A DNA stretch of 64,000 nucleotides from assembly GCA_910585235.1 (NCBI GenBank), contig CAJUCM010000001.1:1-64000 (forward strand). The letters run 5' to 3'. A program made the position numbers and the translations under genes. Of this stretch, positions 24,435-34,249 are shown in pieces (position 1 is the first letter of the stretch; every line of letters begins with the position of its first letter). This DNA comes from an uncultured Christensenella sp. (GTDB taxonomy: Bacteria > Bacillota > Clostridia > Christensenellales > Borkfalkiaceae). The notes under the pieces are model-generated. The model saw only the letters and a list, made by a program, of their open reading frames with translations, ran no database searches and was not told the DNA's origin.

Positions 24435-25193
24435 TTGAAATACGGCGCTGAACAGAAAGAAGCAGTTTTAGGGAGAGGCGCTGTTTTTTTGCTTTATGCG
24501 AACGAAACATATTCCTATGAACCCGATAAAAAAGACCCGTGGACTTATTCATGGATTACGATCGACGGGCAGAATTTAGACGGATTGTTTTTAGAGTGCG
24601 GGTTTACAAAAGAAAAGCCGTATGTGTTTTTGAACGAGTTTGATTTTTTTATCAATAATCTGGTGAAGTTAACCGACGCATACGGGAACGATACGGTGTA
24701 TGAATTTGAACGTTCGGCGTATGTGTTATTGATTCTTTCAAAAATGATTCACCAAAACATGAAAAAGAAAAATACCGAGGAATTGAAATTGGAAAAGAAA
24801 CGCTCGTTCCGTACGGCGGTTGCCTATATCAGAGACAACTATATGTTAGAACTCGATATATACAAGATAGCGTCTTCGGTGCTTCTTTCGGAGAGTTATC
24901 TGAAACACCTGTTCAAAGAAATGGTACACATGAGCGTAACGGAATTTTTGAACCGTTACCGTATCTCCAAAGCTTGTGCGTTATTCAACCAGACGACGGA
25001 AGAAAACGATGCGGAGCTTGCGAAAAAGGTCGGTTATACCAATTACTCCTATTTCATTCGGGTGTTTAATAAATATTGCGGAATGAGTCCGCGGGAATAT
25101 AAAAAGGCGGAAAACGCAGAGGATCCGTTTGCTTGGGTCAAAGAAAGTATGTTAATGGTGTTTGATAAAGACGAGATAGATTGGTTATCGTGA
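24435..25193 (+). CDS. AraC-family regulator, N-terminally truncated
   Basis: A 252-residue reading frame opening at a TTG. The C-terminal AraC DNA-binding domain is intact (about 130-230), with two helix-turn-helix units including LDIYKIASSVLLSESYLKHLFKE and ending VGYTNYSYFIRVFNKYCGMSPREYKK. The N-terminal sugar-sensing cupin starts only at GRGAVFLLYANETYSY, so roughly the first 35-45 residues expected for this type are missing, and no ribosome site or promoter is evident. The break lies 35 bases from the recombinase start, as if the integrase module had been joined across the gene. It may be a pseudogene. When complete it would have regulated the downstream glycan genes. Confidence 0.75.
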   Translation: MKYGAEQKEAVLGRGAVFLLYANETYSYEPDKKDPWTYSWITIDGQNLDGLFLECGFTKEKPYVFLNEFDFFINNLVKLTDAYGNDTVYEFERSAYVLLILSKMIHQNMKKKNTEELKLEKKRSFRTAVAYIRDNYMLELDIYKIASSVLLSESYLKHLFKEMVHMSVTEFLNRYRISKACALFNQTTEENDAELAKKVGYTNYSYFIRVFNKYCGMSPREYKKAENAEDPFAWVKESMLMVFDKDEIDWLS

Positions 25194-25201
25194 GAAAAAA
25201 T

Positions 25202-26446
25202 ATGAGGTTGGAGCTTGACACGAAAAATTATATTCGGCTGATACGCGAGTATGTCTTATCGCAATATCGGAAAATGTTTCGTGAACCGAACGGAATTCTG
25301 AAATATCCGTTTATCGTTCCGGGAAGTTGTTATTCGAACGATTTATGGGATTGGGACTCTTGGCTGACGAATATCGCCCTGCGGCAACTTGACGGAATCG
25401 AAGAAATCGAGAAATACGAAAAAGGGTGTATCCTGAATTTTTTGGAACATACCGACGAGAACGGAAAAATGCCGATTTTGATTTCGCCGCAACATTGCGG
25501 ATTCGATTTCGTGAAGAAAGAGGAAACGAACGTACATAAGCCTGTTTTGGCGCAACACGCATTATTTGTTTGCGAGCAGTCGGGCGATTTCGGTTGGTTG
25601 AGCGAGCATTTCGATCGGTTGGAGCGATACCTTTCTTTTTACTTTGAAAGTTGTTTGCACGAGAGCGGCTTGTTCTTTTGGTTGGACGATTGTGCGATCG
25701 GCGTCGATAACGATCCGTGCACCTATTATCGCCCGAATAAAAGTTCGGCGTCGATTTTTCTTAACTGTTTGATGTATAAAGAGTTTTTGGCGATGGAAAA
25801 GCTTTCGGCGAAATATAGCTTGTCCGATCGGGCGGCATACTATCGGGAGGCGGCGCAAGCATTGAAGGACGCAATCCAAAAAGAATGCTGGGACGAGCGC
25901 GACGGCTTTTTTTACAGCGTCGATATCAATTTGTTGCCGATCGATAAAACAGCCGTGTTACATTCGGGCAGTCCGCGCCATTGGAACTGTTTGTTGCAGA
26001 GGATCGGAGTTTGGTCGGGATTTCTCGCACTTTGGGCGGGCGTGGCGACGGAGGAACAGGCAAAGCGTATCGTTACAGAGCATTATCTGAATCCCGAAAC
26101 GTTTTTTGCGCCGTACGGCGTTCGTACACTTTCCAAAATGGAAAAGATGTACAAAGTGGAAACTTCGTGTAATCCGTCCTGTTGGCTCGGACCCGTGTGG
26201 GGCATTTCGAATTATACGGTTTTCGAGGGCTTGGCGGTTTACGGTTATGAGCGCGAAGCGAGAGAGCTTGCGGAAAAGACGATCCGTCTGTTCGGTCGGG
26301 ATATTCAGAAATGCGGAGAGATGCACGAATATTACGATCCCGAAACGGGAGAGGGAATCAGCAATCAGGGCTTTCAGAATTGGAATTTTTTGGTGTTGAA
26401 TATGATCGGTTGGCTGAATAAAAAAGAGGAAACAAAATGGGATTGA
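25202..26446 (+). CDS. GH63-like (alpha/alpha)6-barrel glycosidase, cytoplasmic
   Basis: A 414-residue enzyme of the GH63/trehalase-like six-hairpin type. Signature segments are NDLWDWDSWLTNIALRQL (about 48-65), the HCGFDF loop, LGPVWGISNYTVFEGL (about 330-345) and MHEYYDPETGEG near the end, where the catalytic acids of this clan sit. There is no signal peptide, so it should act on imported oligosaccharides. The ATG at 25202 is chosen; an in-frame TTG at 25181 overlaps the regulator gene. It is followed by the GH78 gene with a 10-base overlap. Exact substrate is unknown; processing of glucosyl-, mannosyl- or uronate-capped fragments is possible. Confidence 0.72.
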   Translation: MRLELDTKNYIRLIREYVLSQYRKMFREPNGILKYPFIVPGSCYSNDLWDWDSWLTNIALRQLDGIEEIEKYEKGCILNFLEHTDENGKMPILISPQHCGFDFVKKEETNVHKPVLAQHALFVCEQSGDFGWLSEHFDRLERYLSFYFESCLHESGLFFWLDDCAIGVDNDPCTYYRPNKSSASIFLNCLMYKEFLAMEKLSAKYSLSDRAAYYREAAQALKDAIQKECWDERDGFFYSVDINLLPIDKTAVLHSGSPRHWNCLLQRIGVWSGFLALWAGVATEEQAKRIVTEHYLNPETFFAPYGVRTLSKMEKMYKVETSCNPSCWLGPVWGISNYTVFEGLAVYGYEREARELAEKTIRLFGRDIQKCGEMHEYYDPETGEGISNQGFQNWNFLVLNMIGWLNKKEETKWD

Positions 26447-28398
26447 AACCGAAATGGATTTGGTATTACGGAGATTATGAAATTTATCACAGCAATTTAC
26501 TGAACAGCAGAAGAGAAGCATACGGGGACGATTATCCCGCCTTTATCAGTTATCCGGGCATTCACATGAACGTGGGGTTTGTGCGGGAATGCGAGCTTGC
26601 GGAAGCAACGGCGTTTCGGGTAAAAGCCAACGGCAAGTATCAGGTGCGGATCGACAACGAACCGCAACGTGCGGTAAACGGAGTTTATTCGATGCCCGCA
26701 GGAAAGCATGAATTGATCGTTTACGTCTGCAAGATACACGGACTTCCCGCCGTATTTGTGTACGGGGATAAAATCGTTTCGGACGAAACGTGGAAGGTGT
26801 CGGACAGAACATGGGAATGCGTTTCGGTCGGTTGCGTTCCGGGATATACCTCTCCCGACGATAATGTGGAGGTTTTCCCTTTTTGTTACGAACGGGTGGA
26901 TTATGTATGCGAAACCGCTTACCCGAACGGAACGCTGTACGACTTCGGGAAAGAACTGTTCGGATTTCTATATGTAAACGGCATCGGCAAGGATTTCGAC
27001 GTGTATTACGGGGAGAGCGTGGAGGAGGCGCTCGATACCGAAAATGCCATTTTAATGGAGAGAAATATTTCAGAAAAGAGGGTAAAGCTTCGTCAGCGCG
27101 CGTTCCGCTATGTCTACATTCGGTCGGAAGTTCCCGCAGGGGATGTTTATGCGGAATACGAATATCTTCCTTTGAATGACGTCGGCAGCTTTATCTGCGA
27201 CGATGAGAACGTCGAAAAAATATTTGAAATGAGCGCTTATACGCTGCATCTGAATTCCCGCGAGTTTTATCTCGACGGAATCAAGCGGGACAGATGGGTG
27301 TGGGGCGGGGATGCCTACCAATCGTTTATGATCAATCCTTATTTGTATTTCGATCGGGAAATCATCAAGCGCACGATTCTTTCTCTGCTCGGCACGCCTC
27401 CTTACCGTCAACACGTGAATACGATCAACGATTATTCGTTTTATCTGATAATTTCCGTGTACGATTATTGGTTTTTGACAGACGATAGCGATTTTATCCG
27501 AAAGATTTACAGTAAAGTGAAAGCGCTGTTTGAATTTTGCGCGGGTCGGCTGGATAAAAACGGGTTTGTGTGCGAGCGACCCGGAGATTGGATTTTTATC
27601 GATTGGGCGGATTCGCTCGATAAAGAAGGGCCGCATTGCGCCGAACAAATTTTGCTTTGGCAGGCGACGCGTTGCATGAAAAAGATTGCGGAAATTTGCG
27701 GGGAAAATTATAAATCGTCCGTAGACGAAAACAAGTTGAAGGAAATGATTTATACATATTTCTACGATAAGCAAGCGGGCGGATTTATCGACGGGTTTCA
27801 ATCGGGGCAACGGGTTGTTAACCGTCATCAGAACATTCTTGCGCTTTTATATGATTTTACAAATGAGGAAGAGAGCAATCTGATTCTGGAAAAAATTTTG
27901 TTGAACGATGAAATAACGCAGATCACGACGCCGTATTTTAAGTTTTTCGAGCTGATGGCGCTCTGTAAAAACAATCGTGTGGAGATTGCGCAAAGGAGTA
28001 TTTCTTCCTATTGGGGAGGAATGCTTCGTTTGGGAGCGACAAGCGTCTGGGAGGAATATAACCCCGCAATGAGCGGCAAAGCGCACTACGCCATGTACAA
28101 CGAGCCTTACGGAAAGTCGCTGTGTCATGCTTGGGGAAGCGGTCCGATTTGTTTTCTCGGAAAGTATGTAGCGGGCGTACGCCCTACCTCGGCGGGATAT
28201 AGAACGTGGGAGATTTGTCCGAATCCCGGAATCTATAAATCGTTCTGCGCGACCGTCCCGCTTCCCGAAGGCAAGGTTCGGGTGGAATATACGCAAGGAA
28301 AAATCAACGTCTTGTCCGATTGCGGCGGCGGGGTGTTGTGTTGGAAGGGAGAGCAGTATCCCGTGCAAAAGAATGTGCCGTTTTCCGTTTCGGAATAA
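26437..28398 (+). CDS. Alpha-L-rhamnosidase (GH78-like)
   Basis: A 653-residue enzyme. The N-terminal half holds beta-sandwich domains (PNGTLYDFGKELFGFLYV is typical). The catalytic barrel begins near residue 250 with SREFYLDGIKRDRWVWGGDAYQ, the hallmark acid-containing motif of GH78, and continues to TSVWEEYNP and YNEPYGKSLCHAWGSGP. It should release terminal L-rhamnose from pectin fragments inside the cell, as no signal peptide is present. GAGGAAA precedes the ATG. Its product feeds the rhaB-rhaA-rhaD genes at the end of the same run of genes. Confidence 0.88.
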   Translation: MGLKPKWIWYYGDYEIYHSNLLNSRREAYGDDYPAFISYPGIHMNVGFVRECELAEATAFRVKANGKYQVRIDNEPQRAVNGVYSMPAGKHELIVYVCKIHGLPAVFVYGDKIVSDETWKVSDRTWECVSVGCVPGYTSPDDNVEVFPFCYERVDYVCETAYPNGTLYDFGKELFGFLYVNGIGKDFDVYYGESVEEALDTENAILMERNISEKRVKLRQRAFRYVYIRSEVPAGDVYAEYEYLPLNDVGSFICDDENVEKIFEMSAYTLHLNSREFYLDGIKRDRWVWGGDAYQSFMINPYLYFDREIIKRTILSLLGTPPYRQHVNTINDYSFYLIISVYDYWFLTDDSDFIRKIYSKVKALFEFCAGRLDKNGFVCERPGDWIFIDWADSLDKEGPHCAEQILLWQATRCMKKIAEICGENYKSSVDENKLKEMIYTYFYDKQAGGFIDGFQSGQRVVNRHQNILALLYDFTNEEESNLILEKILLNDEITQITTPYFKFFELMALCKNNRVEIAQRSISSYWGGMLRLGATSVWEEYNPAMSGKAHYAMYNEPYGKSLCHAWGSGPICFLGKYVAGVRPTSAGYRTWEICPNPGIYKSFCATVPLPEGKVRVEYTQGKINVLSDCGGGVLCWKGEQYPVQKNVPFSVSE

Positions 28399-28419
28399 AG
28401 AAAGGAGGATATTGTAGGA

Positions 28420-28482
28420 GTGAGGCAAAAAGGGTGGAAAATGAGAGCGGAAGCAAAAGCGCGACGCTCGAAGGAGAGATGA
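28420..28482 (+). CDS. Possible 20-residue leader peptide before the permease
   Basis: A GTG-initiated frame of 20 codons encoding a very basic peptide (MRQKGWKMRAEAKARRSKER). An AGGAGG lies about 10 bases upstream, and it ends one base before the GTG of the permease, whose ribosome site lies inside it. That geometry suggests translational coupling. It is short enough to be chance; no promoter or homologue is known to me. Confidence 0.3.
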   Translation: MRQKGWKMRAEAKARRSKER

Positions 28483-28483
28483 G

Positions 28484-29440
28484 GTGGAAAGAGTCAAAAT
28501 CAATAAGCATAAGAGAAAGGAATATCTCGGGAACGCCGCAGTGGCGATTCTTCCGTTTGTCGGGTGGATCATTTTTTCGGCAGTACCGTTGATTCTTTCT
28601 CTCGTTATGGTTTTCTTTCGATTGCAGGAGCCGACGTTCGAAGGCGCAACGTTCGTCGGGTTCGATAATATCAGGAGAATTTTCTCGGATTACGGCTTGA
28701 AATTCGGCTATTCGTTGCTGAATACGCTGATTTATTCGTTGAAACTTCCGATCGGAATCGTGATCTCGCTCTGGATTTCGGTCATGCTCAACAAGGTCAA
28801 AAACAAAATCGCAAGAAACGTTCTGCGCGGTATCTTCTTCGTTACTTATGTGTGTTCGATTTCCGTCATCATCATATCCTTCCGCATGTTGATCGACGAG
28901 GGCACGATCGGCGTATTCAATCACATTCTGGGAACGTTCGGCTATGAGGCGTTCCGTTGGATGACGAGCAGTCCGTGGTCGTTTCATTTAAGCGCGATGA
29001 TGATCGGCGTTTGGTCGAGCATCGGCTACAACGTCGTCATGTTTCAGGCGGCGATGTCGGGGATCGACGAATCTTATTACGAGGCGGCGCGGATAGACGG
29101 CGCAAGCGAAATGCGGTGCTTTTGGAAGATCACTTTGCCCGCAATTACGCCCACGCTTTCTTTCGTGATTACGACGGGGATCATCGGGTGCTTTCAGGCT
29201 TATGCGGAAACGCAGGTGCTTGCAAGCGGCGCAAGCGGAATTCCCCTGTGGGAGAACAGTCAGGAAACGGGACCGTGGCTTACTTCCGCAATGTGGATTT
29301 ATACGATGATGTTCAACGATTCCATGGAATTCGGCTTCGGCATGGCGTCCGCAACAGGCTGGATTCTGGCAATCATCATCTTTATCGTCATTCGGATCAA
29401 TCTAAGATTACAGAAAAAGTGGGTGTGCTATGACTTCTGA
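28484..29440 (+). CDS. ABC sugar permease (MalF/UgpA type)
   Basis: A 318-residue permease with six hydrophobic segments. The EAA loop reads YEAARIDGASEMRCFWKITLPAITP (about 198-222), the ATPase docking site of sugar importers. The GTG start is supported by AAGGAG seven bases upstream. It overlaps the next permease by 11 bases, so the two are co-translated. As in the other transporter in this window, no ATPase gene is in the operon, and a shared MsmX-type ATPase is expected. Position between GH78 and the binding protein suggests uptake of rhamnose-containing pectin oligosaccharides. Confidence 0.9.
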   Translation: MERVKINKHKRKEYLGNAAVAILPFVGWIIFSAVPLILSLVMVFFRLQEPTFEGATFVGFDNIRRIFSDYGLKFGYSLLNTLIYSLKLPIGIVISLWISVMLNKVKNKIARNVLRGIFFVTYVCSISVIIISFRMLIDEGTIGVFNHILGTFGYEAFRWMTSSPWSFHLSAMMIGVWSSIGYNVVMFQAAMSGIDESYYEAARIDGASEMRCFWKITLPAITPTLSFVITTGIIGCFQAYAETQVLASGASGIPLWENSQETGPWLTSAMWIYTMMFNDSMEFGFGMASATGWILAIIIFIVIRINLRLQKKWVCYDF

Positions 29441-30548
29441 TAATATGAAACAGAAAAACGGCGATTTGAACGGCGGATATAAAGCGTTCAAAATCATATA
29501 TAACATTGCGATCCCGTTCTGTATTCTCGTCTGCGTCTGCGCTTTGATTCTGTCGTTTTTTACTCCCGCGGAAGGCGGCAATGCGAGGACGGTCGGTTTA
29601 TCGGTCTTTGCGGTCTGTTTGGCAGTTGCGGTTGCGGCGATCGTATTCAACCGTTTCTGTAATCGCAAGGCGGGATATCGGCAATATACGCCCAAAGCGA
29701 TTTCGCTTATCAATTGGCAGGTGCTTGTGCCGATGGCGGCGATGGCGATCGTCACGCTCGTTCCCTTTTACGTTTTGCTGATTACGAGCGTAAAGACGTT
29801 GAGCGAGGCGAACGCCTTGGAGTTTACTTGGTGGCCGAAGGAAGGGTTCGATTTCACGAATTTCTCGTATATGTTCGAGAAAATGACGGGAGAAGTACGA
29901 ATCAATCCGTTTATTGCATTTTTGAATTCGATGCTTTATGCATTAGTTCCTACGATTGTGGGAACGCTGGTTTCGGGACTTTCCGCTTATGGCTTTTCGA
30001 AGTTGTATTTCCCCGGCAGGGAATGGCTGTACCGTTTCATGCTCTTTACGATCATGATTCCGGGGTGCGTGGCGACTTCGAGCTCGTACTTATTCTTCGA
30101 TCGCTTAGGTTGGACGGGGTTTGAAGGCGTTTCTCTTCCGCTTCTGATTCCCGGTTGCTTCGGAGGCATGGTAACGATCATGTTTATCAAGGAGTACTTC
30201 ATGGGCGTTCCCGATTCCATTTTCGAGGCGGCGAAAATGGACGGCGCGGGAAGATTGCAGAGTTTTATCATGATTGCGTTGCCGATGGCGTTGCCCGCGT
30301 TCATGGCGCAGTTTATTTTCGGCATCATATCGAGGTATAACGACTATCTCGGTCCGCTCATCTATTGCCGTTATCCGCAGCAGTATACGCTTGTGCTGGC
30401 GTTGCAGTTTTTCGATACACCGGGCGGGGAACGTCAGTTGTTGGCGGCGGCAGGCGTGTTCGGACTTGCGCCGATGCTGTTGATCTATCTGATATTTCAA
30501 AATAAAATCATCAGCGGGATCTCTATCAGCGCGGGTGTGAAAGGATAA
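29430..30548 (+). CDS. ABC sugar permease (MalG/AraQ type)
   Basis: A 372-residue permease. Two N-terminal helices (about 15-60) are followed by an Arg/Lys-rich loop and then the six-helix permease core. The EAA loop is FEAAKMDGAGRLQSFIMIALPMALP (about 270-295). The extra helices before the core are less common in this family; the permease at 4057 instead has a hydrophilic N-terminus there. It pairs with the preceding gene, which it overlaps, and with the binding protein that follows after 33 bases. Confidence 0.9.
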   Translation: MTSDNMKQKNGDLNGGYKAFKIIYNIAIPFCILVCVCALILSFFTPAEGGNARTVGLSVFAVCLAVAVAAIVFNRFCNRKAGYRQYTPKAISLINWQVLVPMAAMAIVTLVPFYVLLITSVKTLSEANALEFTWWPKEGFDFTNFSYMFEKMTGEVRINPFIAFLNSMLYALVPTIVGTLVSGLSAYGFSKLYFPGREWLYRFMLFTIMIPGCVATSSSYLFFDRLGWTGFEGVSLPLLIPGCFGGMVTIMFIKEYFMGVPDSIFEAAKMDGAGRLQSFIMIALPMALPAFMAQFIFGIISRYNDYLGPLIYCRYPQQYTLVLALQFFDTPGGERQLLAAAGVFGLAPMLLIYLIFQNKIISGISISAGVKG

Positions 30549-30581
30549 AAAAAGAAAAATCTAATAAAAAAGAGGTATATT

Positions 30582-32390
30582 ATGAACAGGTTGGGAAAAA
30601 GCGTTTTGGCGCTCGGTTTAACGGCAGGCATGCTTTTGCCGTTTGCCGCATGCGGGGACGACGGTCGTGCGCGGTTGGATTTCCAGTTTACGGGGGAATC
30701 TACTGTGCAGGCTGTGTTTTGGGACTGTATCGATAAATACAACGATACGCAGGGGAAAGAAGATCAGATTAAGGTGAGAGGTATTAACGTACCGCTGAAA
30801 GACAACAAGAGCAAGCTCAATTCGGTCATGTCGTCCTCGTCCGGTCCGGACGTTGCCGTCGCGTGGGACCGTCATTTCAAGTTATACGTCAATAACTATC
30901 TCGATATTACCGATTCGATTTCTCAGAGCGTTCTGGACGATCTCTATCCATCGCAGGAAATCCGTTATCACTATAATGCGGAAAAGACGACCTCGAATGC
31001 GAGCGATCCGCGTTACGGTTTGCCCGTCTATAACGATTCGACCGTGCTTTACTACAATCAGACGGCGATGAATCAGGCGGGAATTAAATGTATCAGCGTA
31101 GAGGAGAGCGAGCTCGAAGCCTTTAATAACGGGGCGCAGGATCGCAACGGAAAAACGAAATCGGATTACGGTATCCCTGCGAATTTCACCGTGCCGAATA
31201 AAGGATTCTACCGCGAAAATCCTTACGTGCCGTACGAGGGAGAGGTTAACGGTTCGGCTTGGAGAGCGCCGTCTGCGGGCGAGCTCATGATTTTCAACGA
31301 TCGGATCGCCTGCAACTGGGACGAGATCGAGGACGTCGGCATGGTGAGCATGGCGACCAAGAACAGCGCAGCCAAAGCTACCTACGGATATTATACCGAG
31401 TGGTGGTTCAATTACGGCTGGTCGGTCGGCGGCGATTGCTTGGAGGATCTTTCGAACGGCAACGGCGATTGGGTTTATTCCCATGCCGATAAAACGCCGA
31501 ACTATATCGTAAAGGAAGGAAAGACGTATACAGGCGCCTATACGGGAACGGTATATCAAGCGGGCGAAACGTTGGACTTCAAGGATATTTTGAACGCGCA
31601 GAAAACGGATACGGTTTCCTATACGACGAACGGAAATACGACGTTTTACTATACGGTGAACGGACAGGAGGCGGAGCTTCGTAGCGCGGTTGCGGAAGAA
31701 GCTGAAAAAGAGGACGGTGCGCTTCAAGAGCTTCCTTCCATTTACGACGCGTTTTCGCGGTTCTGTTTCCTCTCCGCCGAGGGCGGATTGGGTGTTTGCC
31801 CGTCGCCTGCGGTGTTCAACAATACGCCTTCTTCCTCTTACTTCTCGCAGGGAAAGGTTGCGCTGTTGGTGGAAACGTATGCGAACGTCGATTCTTTCAA
31901 CAAAAGATGCACGTTTGATTGGGGTATTGCAAGAATGCCGCAGTATAAGACCTATACCGATCCCCAAGACCCTGCCTGCGACGAGGTGGAAACAAAGGGG
32001 AAAGTTGCGTCCCATTCGGAGGGGTATAGCGTCGTTATCCGTAAAAATACGGCGCGCAAGGACGAAGCGATCAAATTTGTCGAGTGGTTGGTGACGGAAG
32101 GGCAGAAGATTTTTGCGGAAAAGGGATTTGCTTCCGTCTGCAAATCGGACGCGCAGCTTGCGGGCGAAAAGATGAACGAAGTATTCGGAATTAAAAATAC
32201 GGACGCGGTCATCGATTCGTTGAGCGAAGCGCAAGCAGGCGATTGGTGGTACTTAAAGGACGATGCTTGGATCGACACTTGGTCCATTCCGCTCAATACG
32301 CTCGTCCGTTACGGAACGATGTCGTTTAACGAGTATATTTACAAATATATCGACATGACGAACACGAAACTTCAAAATTATAAAAATTGA
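30582..32390 (+). CDS. Sugar-binding lipoprotein of the island transporter
   Basis: A 602-residue solute-binding protein with a lipobox (FAAC, Cys24) at the end of its signal peptide. Family 1 features include the early KVRGINVPLK strand, SSGPDVAVAWDRHFKLYVNN, a YNDSTVLYYNQTAMNQAG segment common in sugar-binding proteins, and a late KFVEWLVTEGQKIFAEKGF. It should deliver oligosaccharides to the two permeases just upstream. It is somewhat longer than the usual 420-500 residues. It is followed closely (16 bases) by a GH43 lipoprotein, suggesting capture of GH43 products. Confidence 0.9.
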   Translation: MNRLGKSVLALGLTAGMLLPFAACGDDGRARLDFQFTGESTVQAVFWDCIDKYNDTQGKEDQIKVRGINVPLKDNKSKLNSVMSSSSGPDVAVAWDRHFKLYVNNYLDITDSISQSVLDDLYPSQEIRYHYNAEKTTSNASDPRYGLPVYNDSTVLYYNQTAMNQAGIKCISVEESELEAFNNGAQDRNGKTKSDYGIPANFTVPNKGFYRENPYVPYEGEVNGSAWRAPSAGELMIFNDRIACNWDEIEDVGMVSMATKNSAAKATYGYYTEWWFNYGWSVGGDCLEDLSNGNGDWVYSHADKTPNYIVKEGKTYTGAYTGTVYQAGETLDFKDILNAQKTDTVSYTTNGNTTFYYTVNGQEAELRSAVAEEAEKEDGALQELPSIYDAFSRFCFLSAEGGLGVCPSPAVFNNTPSSSYFSQGKVALLVETYANVDSFNKRCTFDWGIARMPQYKTYTDPQDPACDEVETKGKVASHSEGYSVVIRKNTARKDEAIKFVEWLVTEGQKIFAEKGFASVCKSDAQLAGEKMNEVFGIKNTDAVIDSLSEAQAGDWWYLKDDAWIDTWSIPLNTLVRYGTMSFNEYIYKYIDMTNTKLQNYKN

Positions 32391-32406
32391 TAAGGGAGAA
32401 ATCGGC

Positions 32407-34245
32407 ATGATGAAAAGAGGGAAAGCAATCGGTTGTCTTATGACCTGCGGACTTTTGTTGTTCGGCGCGGCGGGTTGCGGAAGCGGTAACGCCGTACAGC
32501 TGAATTACGACACGGGCATACAGGGCAATCACTACAATACGGAAATTTTCGGAAAGAACGACACCGTTACTTGGGGCGCAGATCCCGGCGGGATTTATGT
32601 GAGCAAGGAGCAGAGCGAGGAATACGGCGGATACTACTATACGTATATCACGGGAACCTCGGCGGGTTATTACGGAAACTATAATATCGGCTATCTTCCG
32701 CCCGAATATAAGGAACAGGGAATCGTCGGCGCGGCGATCCGCTGTTACCGCTCGAAGGATTTATTCAATTGGGAGCCCGCGGGCGCGATGATGGACGGAT
32801 TCAGCGTCGCCTGCTATGAAACCGATTGGGAATCGTGGAAGGATAACGGGAACTGCTGGGCGCCCGAAGTGATTTTCGACGGCGGAAAATATTATATGTT
32901 TTACAATATGGTGGCAAAAGAATCGGCGGCGGAGAGCGTTACGAGAGGCGGATTCTATATCGGCGTCGCCGAGTCGGATACGCCGGTCGGTCCGTTCAGA
33001 TCCGTTCAGAAGGACGAGGGAGGAAAGAACGTGCCTCCCGTCAATTTCGAAGCAAACCTCGATCTCGGCGGGCATATGCCCGTGATCGACATTTCTCCTT
33101 TCAAAGACCCGAAGGACGGAAAGCGCTACATTTATTTCAAGGCGGAGGTCAGCAGCGATACGGTGACGAACGCGCTCGATAACGGTTGCCATTTCTACTG
33201 CATGGAGATGGAGAATTGGACGACGCCGAAATACGATTCGATCAAACTTGTGCTTGCGCCCAACGCGATTACCGTTACCACGGACGAGGGTGCGGAAGCG
33301 GCTTTGAAATTGCAGGGCAAGCAGGAGACGGGACATATCGACGATGTGGTGGATCACTACGTAATGGAGGGTCCGCAGTGCATCGAGCACAGCGGAAAGT
33401 ATTACCTTACCTATTCCGTGAACGGTTATACCGATCCGAGCTATTCCGTCTGGCAGGCGGTCGGCAATTCCCCGATGGGACCTTTTACGAAAATTTCGAG
33501 AGAACAGGGAAATCCCATCATCAGCGGCAGGGAGCTCGATTACGCCAACGGTTCGGGACATCATACGTTCATCGATAACGGAAGCGAAATTTATGCCGTC
33601 TATCACGTGCACGGAAATCAGACGAGCATGGAATCCTCGCCCGGCAGATTTTTGTTCTCAGACCGCGTCCATTTTACCGAAAACGGAATCGTCGTAAACG
33701 GTCCCTCCGATTATTTGCAATGGTTGCCTGAATCGGTGAGCGGGTATAAAAATTTTGCGAAAACCGCAACAATCGAAGTCAAGGGGGGGGGTACGGGCAA
33801 AGACTTTTTGACGGACGAAATTATCCCCGTGTATGCGTATAATGCAAATCAGGCATACAGCAAAGAGGGCGATATCGAAATTACGTTTAAGTTCGATAAA
33901 GCGGTAACCGTCCGCGCAATCATGATTTATAACTCGCAGAAGGTGGAAACCGCGTTTTCAAAGATTGACGTCATCGAATTTGCGCTTGCGGAAAAAGCCG
34001 ATTTCATGAGCAAGGATTACGAAAAAGCCGTTATTTACGATTTGGAATATCCTAAGGCGTATTTGAGCGAAACGGACGAATTCGCATACAATCCCTGCGC
34101 GCCCGCGGTTGCGGATTTCAACAGTATCAAAGTAACCTCCGTTACGGTGAAGATTTCAGGCGGTAGCAAGCTGTTGACCGAAAACCGCGACGGCTCGAAG
34201 AATTTAGCGATCGATATTTCGGAAATCGTGATTTTGGGGGTATAA
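32407..34245 (+). CDS. Secreted GH43 lipoprotein with C-terminal accessory domain
   Basis: A 612-residue protein with signal peptide and lipobox (Cys24 in GAAGC). GH43 acids: Asp59 (WGADPGGIY), Asp228 (VIDISPF) and Glu321 (VMEGPQC); WAPE at about 151-154 and GSGHHTF later are further family marks. Residues about 455-612 form a separate beta-rich module resembling an F5/8-type carbohydrate-binding domain. A run of eight Gs (33783-33790) encodes the glycine hinge just before this module and could slip, producing a protein without it. It acts outside the cell on arabinose- or galactose-containing side chains (substrate inferred). Confidence 0.85.
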   Translation: MMKRGKAIGCLMTCGLLLFGAAGCGSGNAVQLNYDTGIQGNHYNTEIFGKNDTVTWGADPGGIYVSKEQSEEYGGYYYTYITGTSAGYYGNYNIGYLPPEYKEQGIVGAAIRCYRSKDLFNWEPAGAMMDGFSVACYETDWESWKDNGNCWAPEVIFDGGKYYMFYNMVAKESAAESVTRGGFYIGVAESDTPVGPFRSVQKDEGGKNVPPVNFEANLDLGGHMPVIDISPFKDPKDGKRYIYFKAEVSSDTVTNALDNGCHFYCMEMENWTTPKYDSIKLVLAPNAITVTTDEGAEAALKLQGKQETGHIDDVVDHYVMEGPQCIEHSGKYYLTYSVNGYTDPSYSVWQAVGNSPMGPFTKISREQGNPIISGRELDYANGSGHHTFIDNGSEIYAVYHVHGNQTSMESSPGRFLFSDRVHFTENGIVVNGPSDYLQWLPESVSGYKNFAKTATIEVKGGGTGKDFLTDEIIPVYAYNANQAYSKEGDIEITFKFDKAVTVRAIMIYNSQKVETAFSKIDVIEFALAEKADFMSKDYEKAVIYDLEYPKAYLSETDEFAYNPCAPAVADFNSIKVTSVTVKISGGSKLLTENRDGSKNLAIDISEIVILGV

Positions 34246-34249
34246 TATT

